From NCBI RefSeq assembly GCF_009727155.1, contig NZ_WNWM01000002.1, positions 6,849,454 to 6,913,453 of the forward strand: DNA of 64,000 nucleotides, in the 5' to 3' direction. How positions within the stretch are numbered: the first letter of the stretch is position 1; every line of letters begins with the position of its first letter. The notes beneath the pieces are model-generated. The model worked only from the letters and a program-made list of their open reading frames with translations, did not search any database and had not been told where the DNA came from. Positions 31,664 through 40,600 of this stretch are shown piece after piece. Source of the stretch: Pseudoduganella dura. Lineage in GTDB: Bacteria; Pseudomonadota; Gammaproteobacteria; Burkholderiales; Burkholderiaceae_D. A program made the translations under genes and the position numbers.

Positions 31664-34660
31664 ATGTTGACCCGACCATCCCGCGTATCCCCTACCTCCC
31701 CGAGCCGCCGCGTGCCGGCGCCGCAGGTGCTGGCAGTGCTGCTGGCGCTTGCCACGCTGGCCCTCGCTCCCCACACCGCCCTTGCCGACGAATACGACAC
31801 GCTGCGCACGAAGTGGCAGACCCGCCTGACCGGCGGCGTCGCGATCGACACGGGCGATCCGGACATCGCCCAGGCCGTGGCCACGCTCGCCGCCAACGCG
31901 CAGCTGCACTGGAACGCGATGGACAAGGGCGCCGGCCGCACATTCCTGTGGAGCGACCTGGCGGCAACGGCCACGTCGGCCCATGTCACCAACAGCTACG
32001 GCCGCCTTCATTCGATGGCGCTGGCCTGGTCCACCACCGGCTCGCCGCTCAAGGGCAATGCGGCCCTGGCCGCCGATATCGTCGCGGCGCTCGACTGGCT
32101 GTACGCGAACCGCTACAACGAAACGGTCACGTATTACGACAACTGGTGGGACTGGCACATCGGCACGCCCCAATCGCTGACGGGCACGATGACGCTGATG
32201 TACGGCCAGCTCTCCACCGCGCAGCGCGCCAGCTGGCTGAAGGCGATCGACAAGTTCGTACCCGACCCCGCGGTGCGGCTGAGGCCCGACGGCACCGCGC
32301 TGACCACCGAAACCGGCGCCAACCTGCTGGACAAGGCGCTGGCCGTGATCCTGCGCGGCGTGCTGGGCAAATCGGCGGCGAAGATCGTCCAGGGCCGCGA
32401 CGCGATCAGCCCCGGCTTGCTGTACGTGACGGCCGGCGACGGCTTCTACCGCGACGGTTCCTTCGTCCAGCATGAATATGTGCCGTACACGGGCTCCTAC
32501 GGCCCGGCGGTCATCGACGACATGTCGAAGCTGCTGTACCTGCTGACCGGTTCAACATGGGCATTCACCGACCCGAACGTGACCAACGTATACGACTGGA
32601 GCATCAACGCCTTCGCGCCGCTGATCCACGATGGCGCCATGATGGATGCGGTGCGCGGCCGCGGCATCGCGCGCCAGTACTCCACCGATCATACGGCCGG
32701 GCGCAGCATCGTCACCGCGCTGGTGCGGCTGACGCATGCCGGCGCGGCCACGTATCCGCAGCAGAGCGCCGCCATCGACGCCGCGGTCAAGGGCTGGATG
32801 GCGCGCGATACGACTTTCGGCGCCAGCTATTTCGCGGCCACGCCGACGGCGGTGGCGGGCGTCTACTCCCCGCTGCCGGTCTATGAAATGACACTGATGA
32901 AGGCGCTGGCTGCCAATCCGGACGTCAAGGCGGCGCCCGAGCCCGCCGGCGTGAACGTCTTTGCCTCGATGGACCGCGCTGTGCAGCGCGGCCCCGGTTT
33001 CGCGGCCAGCCTGGCGCTGTTCTCGAACCGGATCTCGGCCTTCGAATACGGCAACGGCGAAAACCTGGCCGGCTGGTGGACCGGCATGGGCATGCTCACG
33101 CTGTACGACGCCGACCAGGCCCGGTACCTGAACGGTTACTGGCCCACCATCGACAAGCGGCGCCTGCCCGGCACCACCACCGACCGTTCGGGCAGCGGCA
33201 CGCCGGTGGCCTGGAAGAAGTACCCGAACACCCGCAACTGGGCCGGCGGCGCCGCGCTGGCCGGCAAGTACGCGGCAATCGGCATGGACTTCGCCACGTC
33301 GGGCGTGACCGGCAGTACGCTCACGGGGAAGAAATCATGGTTCATGTTCGGCGACCGGATCGTGGCGGTCGGCGCCGGCATCGCCAGCACGGGCGGCGCA
33401 GGGTCGGGCAACCCCGTCGAAACCATTGTCGAGAACAGCAAGCTCAATGCCGACGGCAGCAATGCCTTCACCGTCAACGGCGCCGCGCAACCCGCCGCGC
33501 CGGGCGGCGGCACGGCGTTGGCCGCCGTGCGCTGGGCGCACCTGGCCGGCAACGTGCCCGGCGCCGACGTGGCGTGGTATTTCCCCGACGCGCCCACCAT
33601 GAACAGCCTGCGCGAAACCCGCAGCGCCACGTGGCAGACGATGTCCAGCGGCGGCGGCACGGCCAGCCTGTCGAACCACTTCCACAGCCTGGCGCTGCCC
33701 CACGGCACCGATCCGGCATCCGGCAGCTATGCCTACGTGATCCTGCCGGGCCGCAGCGCGGCGCAGGCCGCGGCCTATGCCGCCGCTCCAGGCGTCACGA
33801 TCCTGGAGCGCTCGGCCACGGCCACGGCGGTGCGCGATACGGCCCTCGGCCTGGTCGGCGCGCATTTCTGGACCGATGCCGACAAGACCGTGCAGGTCGA
33901 CGGCGCGCCGTACTTGACCAGCAACCGCAAGGCGGCGGTGATCACGCAGGAGGCGGATAACGTCTTGCAGGTGGCCGTGGCCGACCCCACCCAGGCCAAC
34001 ACCGGCACGATCGTCATCGAGGTTGCCCGCGCCGCGGGCGCGGTGATCGCGTCATCGGCCGGCGTGACGGTCAGCCAGCTGAAGCCGACGATCAGGCTCA
34101 CGGTCGACGTCGACGCCGCTGCCGGCAAGTCGTTCGGCGCCAGCTTCAGGCTGCTGCGCACGAAGACGCTGCGGCCGGTCGCGGATGCCACGCTGCGCGA
34201 CGGCACGTATGGCGCGACAAATTACGGGAGCGCGGCAACGATGACCGTCAAGAACGACGCGCCCGGCTACGCGCGGCAGGCGCTGGCACGCTTCGACCTC
34301 GCGTCGATCGACGGCACGATCGGCGCCGCCACGTTGAAGCTGGCGCCGCGTTTCGTCGGCCAGGGCACGGCGATGACGCACAACGTGCTGCAGGTCGCCG
34401 ATACGTGGGCTGAAACGGGTGTCGCCTGGAACAGCCGGCCGGCCGACATCGCCACGCTGGGCACGTGGACCGTGCCCGCGGTGAACACCTACGCGACGCT
34501 GGACGTGACGTCGGCTGCGACCGCCGCGCAAAGTGGCGACAAGCTGCTGTCGGTGCGGGTGGAGGCGGCCGCGAACTACGGCGCGAACGGCTGGGTGGAA
34601 TACCCGACCCGGGAAAACGGCACCGCGCCGCTGCCGGCGCTGGTGGTGGATTATTACTGA
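31664..34660 (+). CDS. secreted polysaccharide lyase family 8 with C-terminal DNRLRE/CBM96-type domain
   Basis: Protein of 998 residues from ATG 31664 (GGAGAG just upstream; the frame opens earlier, inside the operator region). Signal peptide to about residue 43 (ALLALATLALAPHTALA). The alpha/alpha-toroid lyase domain (~45-400) has the family-8 features NWWDWHIGTPQSLTGTM and the catalytic His and Tyr region FYRDGSFVQHEYVPYTGSYG, with an Arg in VRGRGIARQY. Central and C-terminal beta domains follow (~410-830). The last ~155 residues are a DNRLRE-type module (RPVADATLRDGTYG; YARQALARFDLA). PL8 enzymes cleave hyaluronan, chondroitin or xanthan by beta-elimination and give 4,5-unsaturated uronyl ends. 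Which polymer is cut here cannot be read from sequence. Confidence 0.92.
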   Translation: MLTRPSRVSPTSPSRRVPAPQVLAVLLALATLALAPHTALADEYDTLRTKWQTRLTGGVAIDTGDPDIAQAVATLAANAQLHWNAMDKGAGRTFLWSDLAATATSAHVTNSYGRLHSMALAWSTTGSPLKGNAALAADIVAALDWLYANRYNETVTYYDNWWDWHIGTPQSLTGTMTLMYGQLSTAQRASWLKAIDKFVPDPAVRLRPDGTALTTETGANLLDKALAVILRGVLGKSAAKIVQGRDAISPGLLYVTAGDGFYRDGSFVQHEYVPYTGSYGPAVIDDMSKLLYLLTGSTWAFTDPNVTNVYDWSINAFAPLIHDGAMMDAVRGRGIARQYSTDHTAGRSIVTALVRLTHAGAATYPQQSAAIDAAVKGWMARDTTFGASYFAATPTAVAGVYSPLPVYEMTLMKALAANPDVKAAPEPAGVNVFASMDRAVQRGPGFAASLALFSNRISAFEYGNGENLAGWWTGMGMLTLYDADQARYLNGYWPTIDKRRLPGTTTDRSGSGTPVAWKKYPNTRNWAGGAALAGKYAAIGMDFATSGVTGSTLTGKKSWFMFGDRIVAVGAGIASTGGAGSGNPVETIVENSKLNADGSNAFTVNGAAQPAAPGGGTALAAVRWAHLAGNVPGADVAWYFPDAPTMNSLRETRSATWQTMSSGGGTASLSNHFHSLALPHGTDPASGSYAYVILPGRSAAQAAAYAAAPGVTILERSATATAVRDTALGLVGAHFWTDADKTVQVDGAPYLTSNRKAAVITQEADNVLQVAVADPTQANTGTIVIEVARAAGAVIASSAGVTVSQLKPTIRLTVDVDAAAGKSFGASFRLLRTKTLRPVADATLRDGTYGATNYGSAATMTVKNDAPGYARQALARFDLASIDGTIGAATLKLAPRFVGQGTAMTHNVLQVADTWAETGVAWNSRPADIATLGTWTVPAVNTYATLDVTSAATAAQSGDKLLSVRVEAAANYGANGWVEYPTRENGTAPLPALVVDYY

Positions 34661-34706
34661 CGCGGGATGGCAGATTCAACGGTTCGTGAGCGTCTGATGT
34701 CGCGCC

Positions 34707-34873
34707 TGGTGTCGGACACTATTTCCGGGAATTATCCGGAAACGGTGTCGGACACCGGTTTTCCACGCCGGAAGTCGGAACGCGTGCGCACCGGTTTCCG
34801 GTAGCCTGCAGCGGAAAACCGGTGTTTGACACATTTTCCGGAAGCACCACCCGGAAAAAAAATCCGACACCAG
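34707..34873. repeat. long imperfect inverted repeat between convergent PL8 and GH35 genes
   Basis: A ~167-bp element with arms of about 60 bp. The outer arms CTGGTGTCGGA and TCCGACACCAG are exact; the inner arms contain ACACCGGTTTTCC and GGAAAACCGGTGT exactly; TTTCCGGG and CCGGAAA blocks between them also pair. The loop is about 47 bases. It lies wholly in the 231-bp gap between the 3' ends of two converging genes. It could be a bidirectional terminator or a dispersed REP/MITE-like intergenic element. The motif GGTGTCGGACAC also occurs twice as a direct repeat within it. Confidence 0.75.
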
Positions 34874-34891
34874 CAGCCTCAAATGCTGCGG

Positions 34892-36622
34892 TTACGCCAA
34901 CACCGCGTCGCCGGCGCCCCCATGCAGCTCGAACACGATCAACTCGTTTTCGCCGGTCCGCAGCAGCGGCGCCGGCACATACAGCGCCTGCTGCGGTCCC
35001 CGCTCCCAGTAGCGGCCCAGGTTGAAACCGTTTATCCAGGCCACGCCCTTGTTCCAGCCCGGCAGCGACAGGAAGCTGTCGGCCGGTTCCGCCACGTCGA
35101 ACACGGCGCGGTGGAACGCCGGGCCGGCGCACGCCGCCGTGCCGAAGCGCAGTGCCGAAAGTTCGTCCAACGGCAGCGGGAACATCGTCCAGTGATACAG
35201 CTTGTTGATACCCAGCCTTACCCAGCCCAGCAGCCCTTTCCGGTCCTGCAGGTCCGGCCCGTAGTTGACGCGCCCCATGTTCTCCACCAGCAGTTCCAGC
35301 CTGACCGGGCCTGCGGGCAGGTCGAGTTCCAGCGTGCCGCCGCCATTGCGCTCGACCACGCCTGCCTCCACGCCGTTGACGAATACCTGCGCGCGGTCGT
35401 GCACCCGTTCGACCGACAGCACCACCCTGCCCGGCGGATGGACGATGTCGGTGCGGTACAGGATGAAACCGTAGTCCTGACCCAGGCTTTCCATCGGTCG
35501 CGGCACGATGTCATGGCGCGGCGCGGCCAGCGCCGGCAGCGCATCGGCCAGCGCGGTACTGCCCGTGAAGCGGACGGTGGTGGACGGCAGCCTCGCGGCG
35601 GGCAGCGGCAGGGCCATCGGCGGCAGATCGACGTATCGTTCGATCACCTTGCGGAACGCGTGGAACTTCTCCGTCGGCTCGCCTGCTTCGCCCAGCGGCG
35701 CGTCGTAGTCGTAGCTGTTCACGGTGGGCTGGTACGCGCGTGTTTCCAAATCGGTATTGGCACCGTTCATGAAGCCGAAGTTCGTGCCGCCATGGAACAT
35801 GTAGACATTGACGGAAGCGCCGGACGCCAGCACCTCGTCGAGCGCCTGCGCGGCGTCGGCCGCTTCGCGCGTGTGGTGCGGTTCGCCCCAATGGTCGAAC
35901 CAGCCGTTCCAGAATTCCATGCACATCAGCGGGCCGCGCGGCTGGTATTCGCGCAGCTTGGCGAACTCGCCGTCGGCCCGCGAACCGAAGTTGGCCGTCT
36001 TGAACACATCGGGCAGCGTGCCATGCGCGAGCATGTAGTCGGTAGCGCCGTCGGACGTGAACAGCAGCGTTGCCACGCCCAGTTCCACCATCAGCGCGCG
36101 CACCCATTCCACATACTGCGCGTCGCTGCCATAGCTGCCGTACTCGTTCTCGACCTGCATCGCCAGGATCGGCCCGCCGTGCTGCACCTGCAACGGCAGC
36201 AGCTGCGGCAGCAGCGCGGTGTAGAAGCGCCGCACCGCCGCCAGGTAAGGCGGATAGCAGCAGCGCACTTCCATGGCCGGATCGGCCAGCAGCCAGGCCG
36301 GCAGGCCGCCGAATTCCCATTCGGCGCAGATGTAGGGCCCGGGCCGGACGATCACGTACAGCCCCAGCTCCTGCGCCAGCCGGACGAAGGCCGGCAGGTC
36401 CAGGGCGCCGTCGAAACGGAACGCGCCGGGCCGGGGCTCGTGCAGGTTCCAGGCGACATAGGTTTCCACGGTGTTCAGGCCCATGGCCTTAAGCTTGAGC
36501 AGCCGGTCGCGCCACTGGCCGGGTACGACACGAAAATAATGCAGCGCGCCGGACAGCACGCGCAGCGGTGCGCCGTTCAGCATGAACCGGTCGCCGGAAA
36601 TCGTGAAGGAAGGATTTTGCAT
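34892..36622 (-). CDS. glycoside hydrolase family 35 beta-galactosidase
   Basis: Enzyme of 576 residues removing terminal beta-galactose. It starts at MQNPSFTISGDRF (36622), the usual first strand of GH35; the longer frame runs through a terminator hairpin and is rejected. The TIM-barrel (~10-320) has LSGALHYFRV, GPYICAEWEFGGLPAWL, the acid/base Glu in MQVENEYGSYG and the nucleophile Glu in PLMCMEFWNGWFDHWGE. Galactose-binding beta domains follow (~370-570; GVAWINGFNLGRYW). No signal peptide is seen, so it probably acts in the cytoplasm on imported oligosaccharides. There is no good ribosome-binding site, and a strong terminator ends only ~12 bp before the start codon. Confidence 0.9.
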   Translation of the reverse strand: MQNPSFTISGDRFMLNGAPLRVLSGALHYFRVVPGQWRDRLLKLKAMGLNTVETYVAWNLHEPRPGAFRFDGALDLPAFVRLAQELGLYVIVRPGPYICAEWEFGGLPAWLLADPAMEVRCCYPPYLAAVRRFYTALLPQLLPLQVQHGGPILAMQVENEYGSYGSDAQYVEWVRALMVELGVATLLFTSDGATDYMLAHGTLPDVFKTANFGSRADGEFAKLREYQPRGPLMCMEFWNGWFDHWGEPHHTREAADAAQALDEVLASGASVNVYMFHGGTNFGFMNGANTDLETRAYQPTVNSYDYDAPLGEAGEPTEKFHAFRKVIERYVDLPPMALPLPAARLPSTTVRFTGSTALADALPALAAPRHDIVPRPMESLGQDYGFILYRTDIVHPPGRVVLSVERVHDRAQVFVNGVEAGVVERNGGGTLELDLPAGPVRLELLVENMGRVNYGPDLQDRKGLLGWVRLGINKLYHWTMFPLPLDELSALRFGTAACAGPAFHRAVFDVAEPADSFLSLPGWNKGVAWINGFNLGRYWERGPQQALYVPAPLLRTGENELIVFELHGGAGDAVLA

Positions 36623-36634
36623 GGTGTGCGAAAT

Positions 36635-36673
36635 AAAAAAAGAAGGGAGCGCCGCCACGCGGCGGCGTCCCTT
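36635..36673 (-). terminator. intrinsic terminator between TonB receptor and GH35
   Basis: On the minus strand AAGGG-AC-GCCGCC, a 4-base loop, GGCGGC-GCT-CCCTT, then CTTTTTTTA. The GC-rich stem followed by seven T is a classical Rho-independent terminator. It would end the TonB-receptor transcript (stop at 36783). Because it lies immediately before the GH35 start codon, it may act as an attenuator of GH35. Confidence 0.8.
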
Positions 36674-36782
36674 CGAAAGAGCGGCGTTTACCAGGGGGAG
36701 CCGGTAATCGCCGCCCACGGACCGAATTAAAAACTCGGCGTCGGAAGCCCCGCATCAACAGTTCGACATCAGATGCCCGGCA

Positions 36783-39209
36783 TCAGAAGTTCAGGTCGAG
36801 CCGGGCGCCGACATAGCGCGTGTAGTCGCGCGGTGGCAGCCACGACGTCGTGCTGACGACCGCCACCGGGTTCGGCGCGCGGGCGCTCCAGGTGCCGGTG
36901 GCCACCGAGTTGCCGAGGCCGATCGCATAGGTCTTGTCGAACAGGTTGTTGACGAAGACCGACAGCTTGTAGCGGTCGCGCTTGTCCTTCAGGCCGAAGC
37001 CGACGTTCGCGATGCCGTACGCGCCCTGCACTGTCACCGGATCCTGGTTCAGCGCGAACTGGGTGCGGCTCTGCCAGCGATACGCCCCCGTGAAGAACAG
37101 GTCGAAGCCGGCTTCCCGCAGCGGCAGGTCGAACTGGCCGCCCAGGTTCAGCTTGATTTTGGGCGCGTTGGGCAGCGTGGCGCCCGCCAGGTTCTGCACG
37201 TTGGCGTTGGCATACTTCGGGTTCGGCGCGCAATTGCCGCCCACGGCCGCGCCTGTGCCAGCCGCGTTCAGCACGCTGTAGCACGGGCCGTTCTCGAATT
37301 CCGTGATGGTGGCCTGCGTCCATGCGAAGCTGCCGTTCAGCAGCAGCGCGCGGCTCACGCGCAGCGTGCCGTCGACTTCCAGCCCGCGGGTGCGCAGGCC
37401 GCCGATGCTGTGCAGCGTGGTGCGGAAGATGTTGTCGTCGTCGACGAAGCCGGCCGATTGCTGGAAGCCGCGGAAGTTCGTGTTGAACAGCGCGATATCG
37501 AGCGTGGCGCGGTTGTCCAGCAGCGTGGTCTTCACGCCCAGTTCGAAGTTCTTCGCCTTTTCCGGATCGACCGGCTGGTTGCGTGCCACCGCGGCGTTGA
37601 AGCCGCTGGTCAAATCGTAGGCCACGCCCTTGTAGCCGGTGGAGTACACGGCATATGCCATCGCATCGCGGTTCAGGTGATGCTCCAGTTCCAACTTGCC
37701 GGTGACCGCATTGTCGGAATGGTCGTCGGTGTAGAACTCGGTGGGCACCAGCGCGGCCGGCGGCGGCGTGAAGCGCGTGAAGCCGTAGCCGGAATCCTCG
37801 CGGTTCGCGCGCAGGCCGGCGATCACGCTGGTCGTGGCGGTAATGGCGAAGCTGGACTGGCCGAACAGCGCGTAGTTCGTATTCCATGCCTGCGCTTCGT
37901 ACGCGGTGACGTAGCTGCTGGCCGGTGCCCGCACCAGCACGCGGCCCAGCATATTGCGGCCGTACCAGAAGCCCGCCACGTAGCGGAACCGGCCCGTGTC
38001 GGGCGACGTCAGGCGCACTTCCTGCGTGACCGATTTCACGTCGAACGTGCCGTAGCTGTACAGGCCGCCGGACAGCCCGGTCGGCCGGCCGTTCACCGGC
38101 AGGTACCGGAGGATATCGGCGCTCGTGCCGTCGCCATCCTGGTAGTCGTCCATGTGGTAGTTGTCGAACGACGTGATCGACGTCAGGTTGTGCCCCGCCA
38201 GCGCCGAATCGTCGCCGAACTGCCAGTTCAGGCGCAGGCCGGCGCCGGCGTCGCGGAACTTGCCGCCGGCCGGGTAATCGTTGCTGACCTTCGTGTTGCC
38301 GGGCCCGATCGGGATGCCGGCATTGAGTTCCGTGGCGGGCAATTGCGGGACGTTCTGATAAAAGCCGCCCGGTGTCATCGATGTGTACGGGTTCACGCAG
38401 CAATTGCGGTTGGTGCGGTTGTAGTGCGGCGAGAACACGGCCTGGAACTGGTCCGTCGGATTCCACTCGAACTTGCCCATGATGGTTTCGCCGCGGCTGC
38501 CATTCAGTTTCGAGCCATCGTAAATGTTGTCGACCACGCCGCCGAAGCCGGTCTTGCTCACCGTGATGCGCCCGCGCAGCGTGTCGCTCACCGGGCCGGA
38601 CACGGTGGCGCTGGCGCGCCACTCCCTGTCGTCCGTCAGCAGGAAGCTGGTGCTGGCCTTGCGCGTGCCGGCGATCGGTTTCGTCGTGATGTTCAGCACG
38701 CCGGCGATCGACGACTTGCCGAACAGCGTGCTTTGCGGTCCTTTGAGTACCTCCACGCGGAAGATGTCCGTCATGTCCTTGAACGCGCCGGCCTGCATGC
38801 CCATCGGGATGTCGTCGACGATCACGGAAACGTCGGACTCGGTGCCGATGCCCAGCGAGAACGTGCCGATGCCGCGCATGTTGATGCTGTTGTTGCCGGG
38901 CTGCGAGCCGTACGAGATCGTCAGCGCCGGCGACAGCGACGGCAGGTCGTCGATGTCGCGCACGTTGGCACGCTGCAGCGTGGCGTCGCTGATCACCGAA
39001 ATGGCGGCCGGCACGTCCTGCAGGTTCTGGGCCCGCTTGTTGGCGGTCACCACCACCTGTTCGAGTTTCGCGCCCTCCGACCCTTCGGCCTGCTGCGCAC
39101 GGGCGGGCACGGCGCCCAGCATCGCAGGGATGACGACGAGCGCGATGGCTGCCGCCGCGGGCCGCAGCCGCGGGCCGCTGGTGGAATTGCTGCTGTAGTG
39201 CGTAATCAT
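36783..39209 (-). CDS. TonB-dependent outer-membrane receptor
   Basis: Receptor of 808 residues, start with AGGAG upstream. Signal peptide ending in ARA (~residue 37), a TonB-box-like segment EQVVVTANKR (~50-60), a plug domain (~60-175; VPAAISVISD, NMRGIG, VEVLKGPQSTLFGKSSIAGVLNI) and a 22-strand-type barrel ending in Phe (ARLDLNF). It belongs to the IroN/FyuA-like group often found in carbohydrate loci of Proteobacteria. Position between GH88 and GH35 suggests it imports the polymer or large oligosaccharides across the outer membrane. No LacI-type site is seen in its 131-bp upstream gap, so it may depend on the preceding transcript or another promoter. Substrate is inferred. Confidence 0.9.
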   Translation of the reverse strand: MITHYSSNSTSGPRLRPAAAAIALVVIPAMLGAVPARAQQAEGSEGAKLEQVVVTANKRAQNLQDVPAAISVISDATLQRANVRDIDDLPSLSPALTISYGSQPGNNSINMRGIGTFSLGIGTESDVSVIVDDIPMGMQAGAFKDMTDIFRVEVLKGPQSTLFGKSSIAGVLNITTKPIAGTRKASTSFLLTDDREWRASATVSGPVSDTLRGRITVSKTGFGGVVDNIYDGSKLNGSRGETIMGKFEWNPTDQFQAVFSPHYNRTNRNCCVNPYTSMTPGGFYQNVPQLPATELNAGIPIGPGNTKVSNDYPAGGKFRDAGAGLRLNWQFGDDSALAGHNLTSITSFDNYHMDDYQDGDGTSADILRYLPVNGRPTGLSGGLYSYGTFDVKSVTQEVRLTSPDTGRFRYVAGFWYGRNMLGRVLVRAPASSYVTAYEAQAWNTNYALFGQSSFAITATTSVIAGLRANREDSGYGFTRFTPPPAALVPTEFYTDDHSDNAVTGKLELEHHLNRDAMAYAVYSTGYKGVAYDLTSGFNAAVARNQPVDPEKAKNFELGVKTTLLDNRATLDIALFNTNFRGFQQSAGFVDDDNIFRTTLHSIGGLRTRGLEVDGTLRVSRALLLNGSFAWTQATITEFENGPCYSVLNAAGTGAAVGGNCAPNPKYANANVQNLAGATLPNAPKIKLNLGGQFDLPLREAGFDLFFTGAYRWQSRTQFALNQDPVTVQGAYGIANVGFGLKDKRDRYKLSVFVNNLFDKTYAIGLGNSVATGTWSARAPNPVAVVSTTSWLPPRDYTRYVGARLDLNF

Positions 39210-39340
39210 GTTTTCTCCTGATGAGAACTGCCTATGTTATTGACTAACTTTTATTAACTACTTTGATGTAAGCCGATTCGCGTGCAGTGCTATGCAGTGC
39301 AGTGATGGTTGTCTCCTCCTCCACGATTCCCGCGCCGCCG

Positions 39341-40528
39341 TTACCAGTAGCTGGTCCACCCGCGTGCGACCCGGGCCAGCGCTTCGAGATAAAAGAAATC
39401 GCCCCACAGGTTCGCCTCGTCGACGCCCTGCCCGTGCGGCTTGCTGTAGACGCCGTGCAGCAGCAGCGCATCGCTGTGCGGCGGGCTGGCCGCGCAGCGC
39501 CGTGCCAGCCCTTCGAGGATGTGCAGCGCCGCCGAGTGGTAATGCGCCCGGTCGCGCGCGCCCTCCGCTCCCGGCGGCATCAGCGATGCCAGTTCCAGCA
39601 GGCCGCAGGCGGCGATGGCCGATGCCGAGCTGTCCCACGGCTCGCCGCTGCCGTCGCCGTAGGCCAGGTCCCAGTACGCCACGCCATGTGGCGGCAGTCG
39701 CGCGAGGAAGTAATCGGCCTGGCCGCGCGCCACGTCGAGCAGGCCCAGGTCCGGCGCATGGCGGTGGTTCAGCGCGAAGCCGTAGATGCCCCAGGCCTGG
39801 CCGCGCGCCCAGCACGAGTCGTCCGAGCGGCCCTGCGCGGTGCTGCCGCGCAGCGGTGCGCCGGATACGGGATCGAAGTGGAACGTATGAAAACTGGAGT
39901 GGTCCGGCCGCACCAGGTGGTCGCGCGACTGGCGCAGGTGCGACAGCGCCGCGTCACGGTAGTGCTGCTCGCCGCTTTGCGTGGAAGCCCAGTGCAGCAG
40001 TGGCAGGTTCATCAGGCAGTCGATGATGATCCGGCCGCGCTGTGCCGGGTCGTCGAGGTCGCCCCAGGCCTGGATGATGCCGGCGCCCGGCAGGTAGCGC
40101 GCCATCAGGCAGTCGGCGGCCTGCAGCGCGATGCGGTGTGCGCGGCTATCTCCCGTGTTGCGCCACTCGGCGATCGCCGACGGCGTGTACAGGAAGCCCA
40201 GGTCGTGGTGGTCGACCTGGATGCGTTCGGCCAGCCGCCATGCGAAGCTGGGCAACTGCCGCGCGGCGGCCTGGCCGAAGGCCGGGTTGCCGGTCAACTC
40301 GTGCGCGATCCACAGCATGCCGGTCCAGAAGCCGCTGGTCCAGCCGGCGTTGACGCCGGGCTCGTGGTGCTCGTAGCGGCGCAGCGTGTAGTGGTTGCCG
40401 GCCGTCGTGTCGTCCGGGAACCGTTCGGCAAAGCGTTCGAGATTGGCAGCCAGTTGTCGCAGCGCCAGCGCCAGCGCCTCGTCGAAGACGGCGCCCCGCG
40501 CCGGGATTTCCAGGGTGGTTGAAATCAT
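39341..40528 (-). CDS. glycoside hydrolase family 88 unsaturated glucuronyl hydrolase
   Basis: Cytoplasmic enzyme of 395 residues that removes the 4,5-unsaturated uronic acid from lyase-made oligosaccharides. It starts at MISTTLEIPARG (40528). An alpha6/alpha6 barrel carries the family landmarks NAGWTSGFWTGMLWIAHELTG, HHDLGFLYTPS with the Asp matching the first catalytic residue, IIDCLMNLPLLHWAS with the second Asp, and RGQAWGIYGFAL. The LacI-type site at 40550 lies 22 bp before the start codon, and the binding-protein gene ends 72 bp upstream. It completes the logic of the PL8 lyase. GH105 is a related alternative, but the SGFWTGMLW motif favours GH88. Confidence 0.9.
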   Translation of the reverse strand: MISTTLEIPARGAVFDEALALALRQLAANLERFAERFPDDTTAGNHYTLRRYEHHEPGVNAGWTSGFWTGMLWIAHELTGNPAFGQAAARQLPSFAWRLAERIQVDHHDLGFLYTPSAIAEWRNTGDSRAHRIALQAADCLMARYLPGAGIIQAWGDLDDPAQRGRIIIDCLMNLPLLHWASTQSGEQHYRDAALSHLRQSRDHLVRPDHSSFHTFHFDPVSGAPLRGSTAQGRSDDSCWARGQAWGIYGFALNHRHAPDLGLLDVARGQADYFLARLPPHGVAYWDLAYGDGSGEPWDSSASAIAACGLLELASLMPPGAEGARDRAHYHSAALHILEGLARRCAASPPHSDALLLHGVYSKPHGQGVDEANLWGDFFYLEALARVARGWTSYW

Positions 40529-40549
40529 GTTCAGGTCGTGATTATTGTT

Positions 40550-40561
40550 GGTAACGTTAAC
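40550..40561. promoter_or_regulatory. LacI-type operator upstream of GH88
   Basis: GGTAACGTTAAC, core TAACGTTA, centred 27 bp before the GH88 start codon in the 72-bp gap after the binding-protein gene. It is the exact reverse complement of the site at 31535. Its presence suggests that GH88 has its own regulated promoter besides read-through. Confidence 0.75.
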
Positions 40562-40600
40562 TATTCCAGGCAACAAAGGCCGGTGCCGCCATGGCGCGCA

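Noticed and set aside
39210..39340. LacI-type operator upstream of the TonB receptor
   Set aside because: No TAACGTTA-like palindrome is present; only short GCAGTG repeats and an AT-rich stretch are seen.
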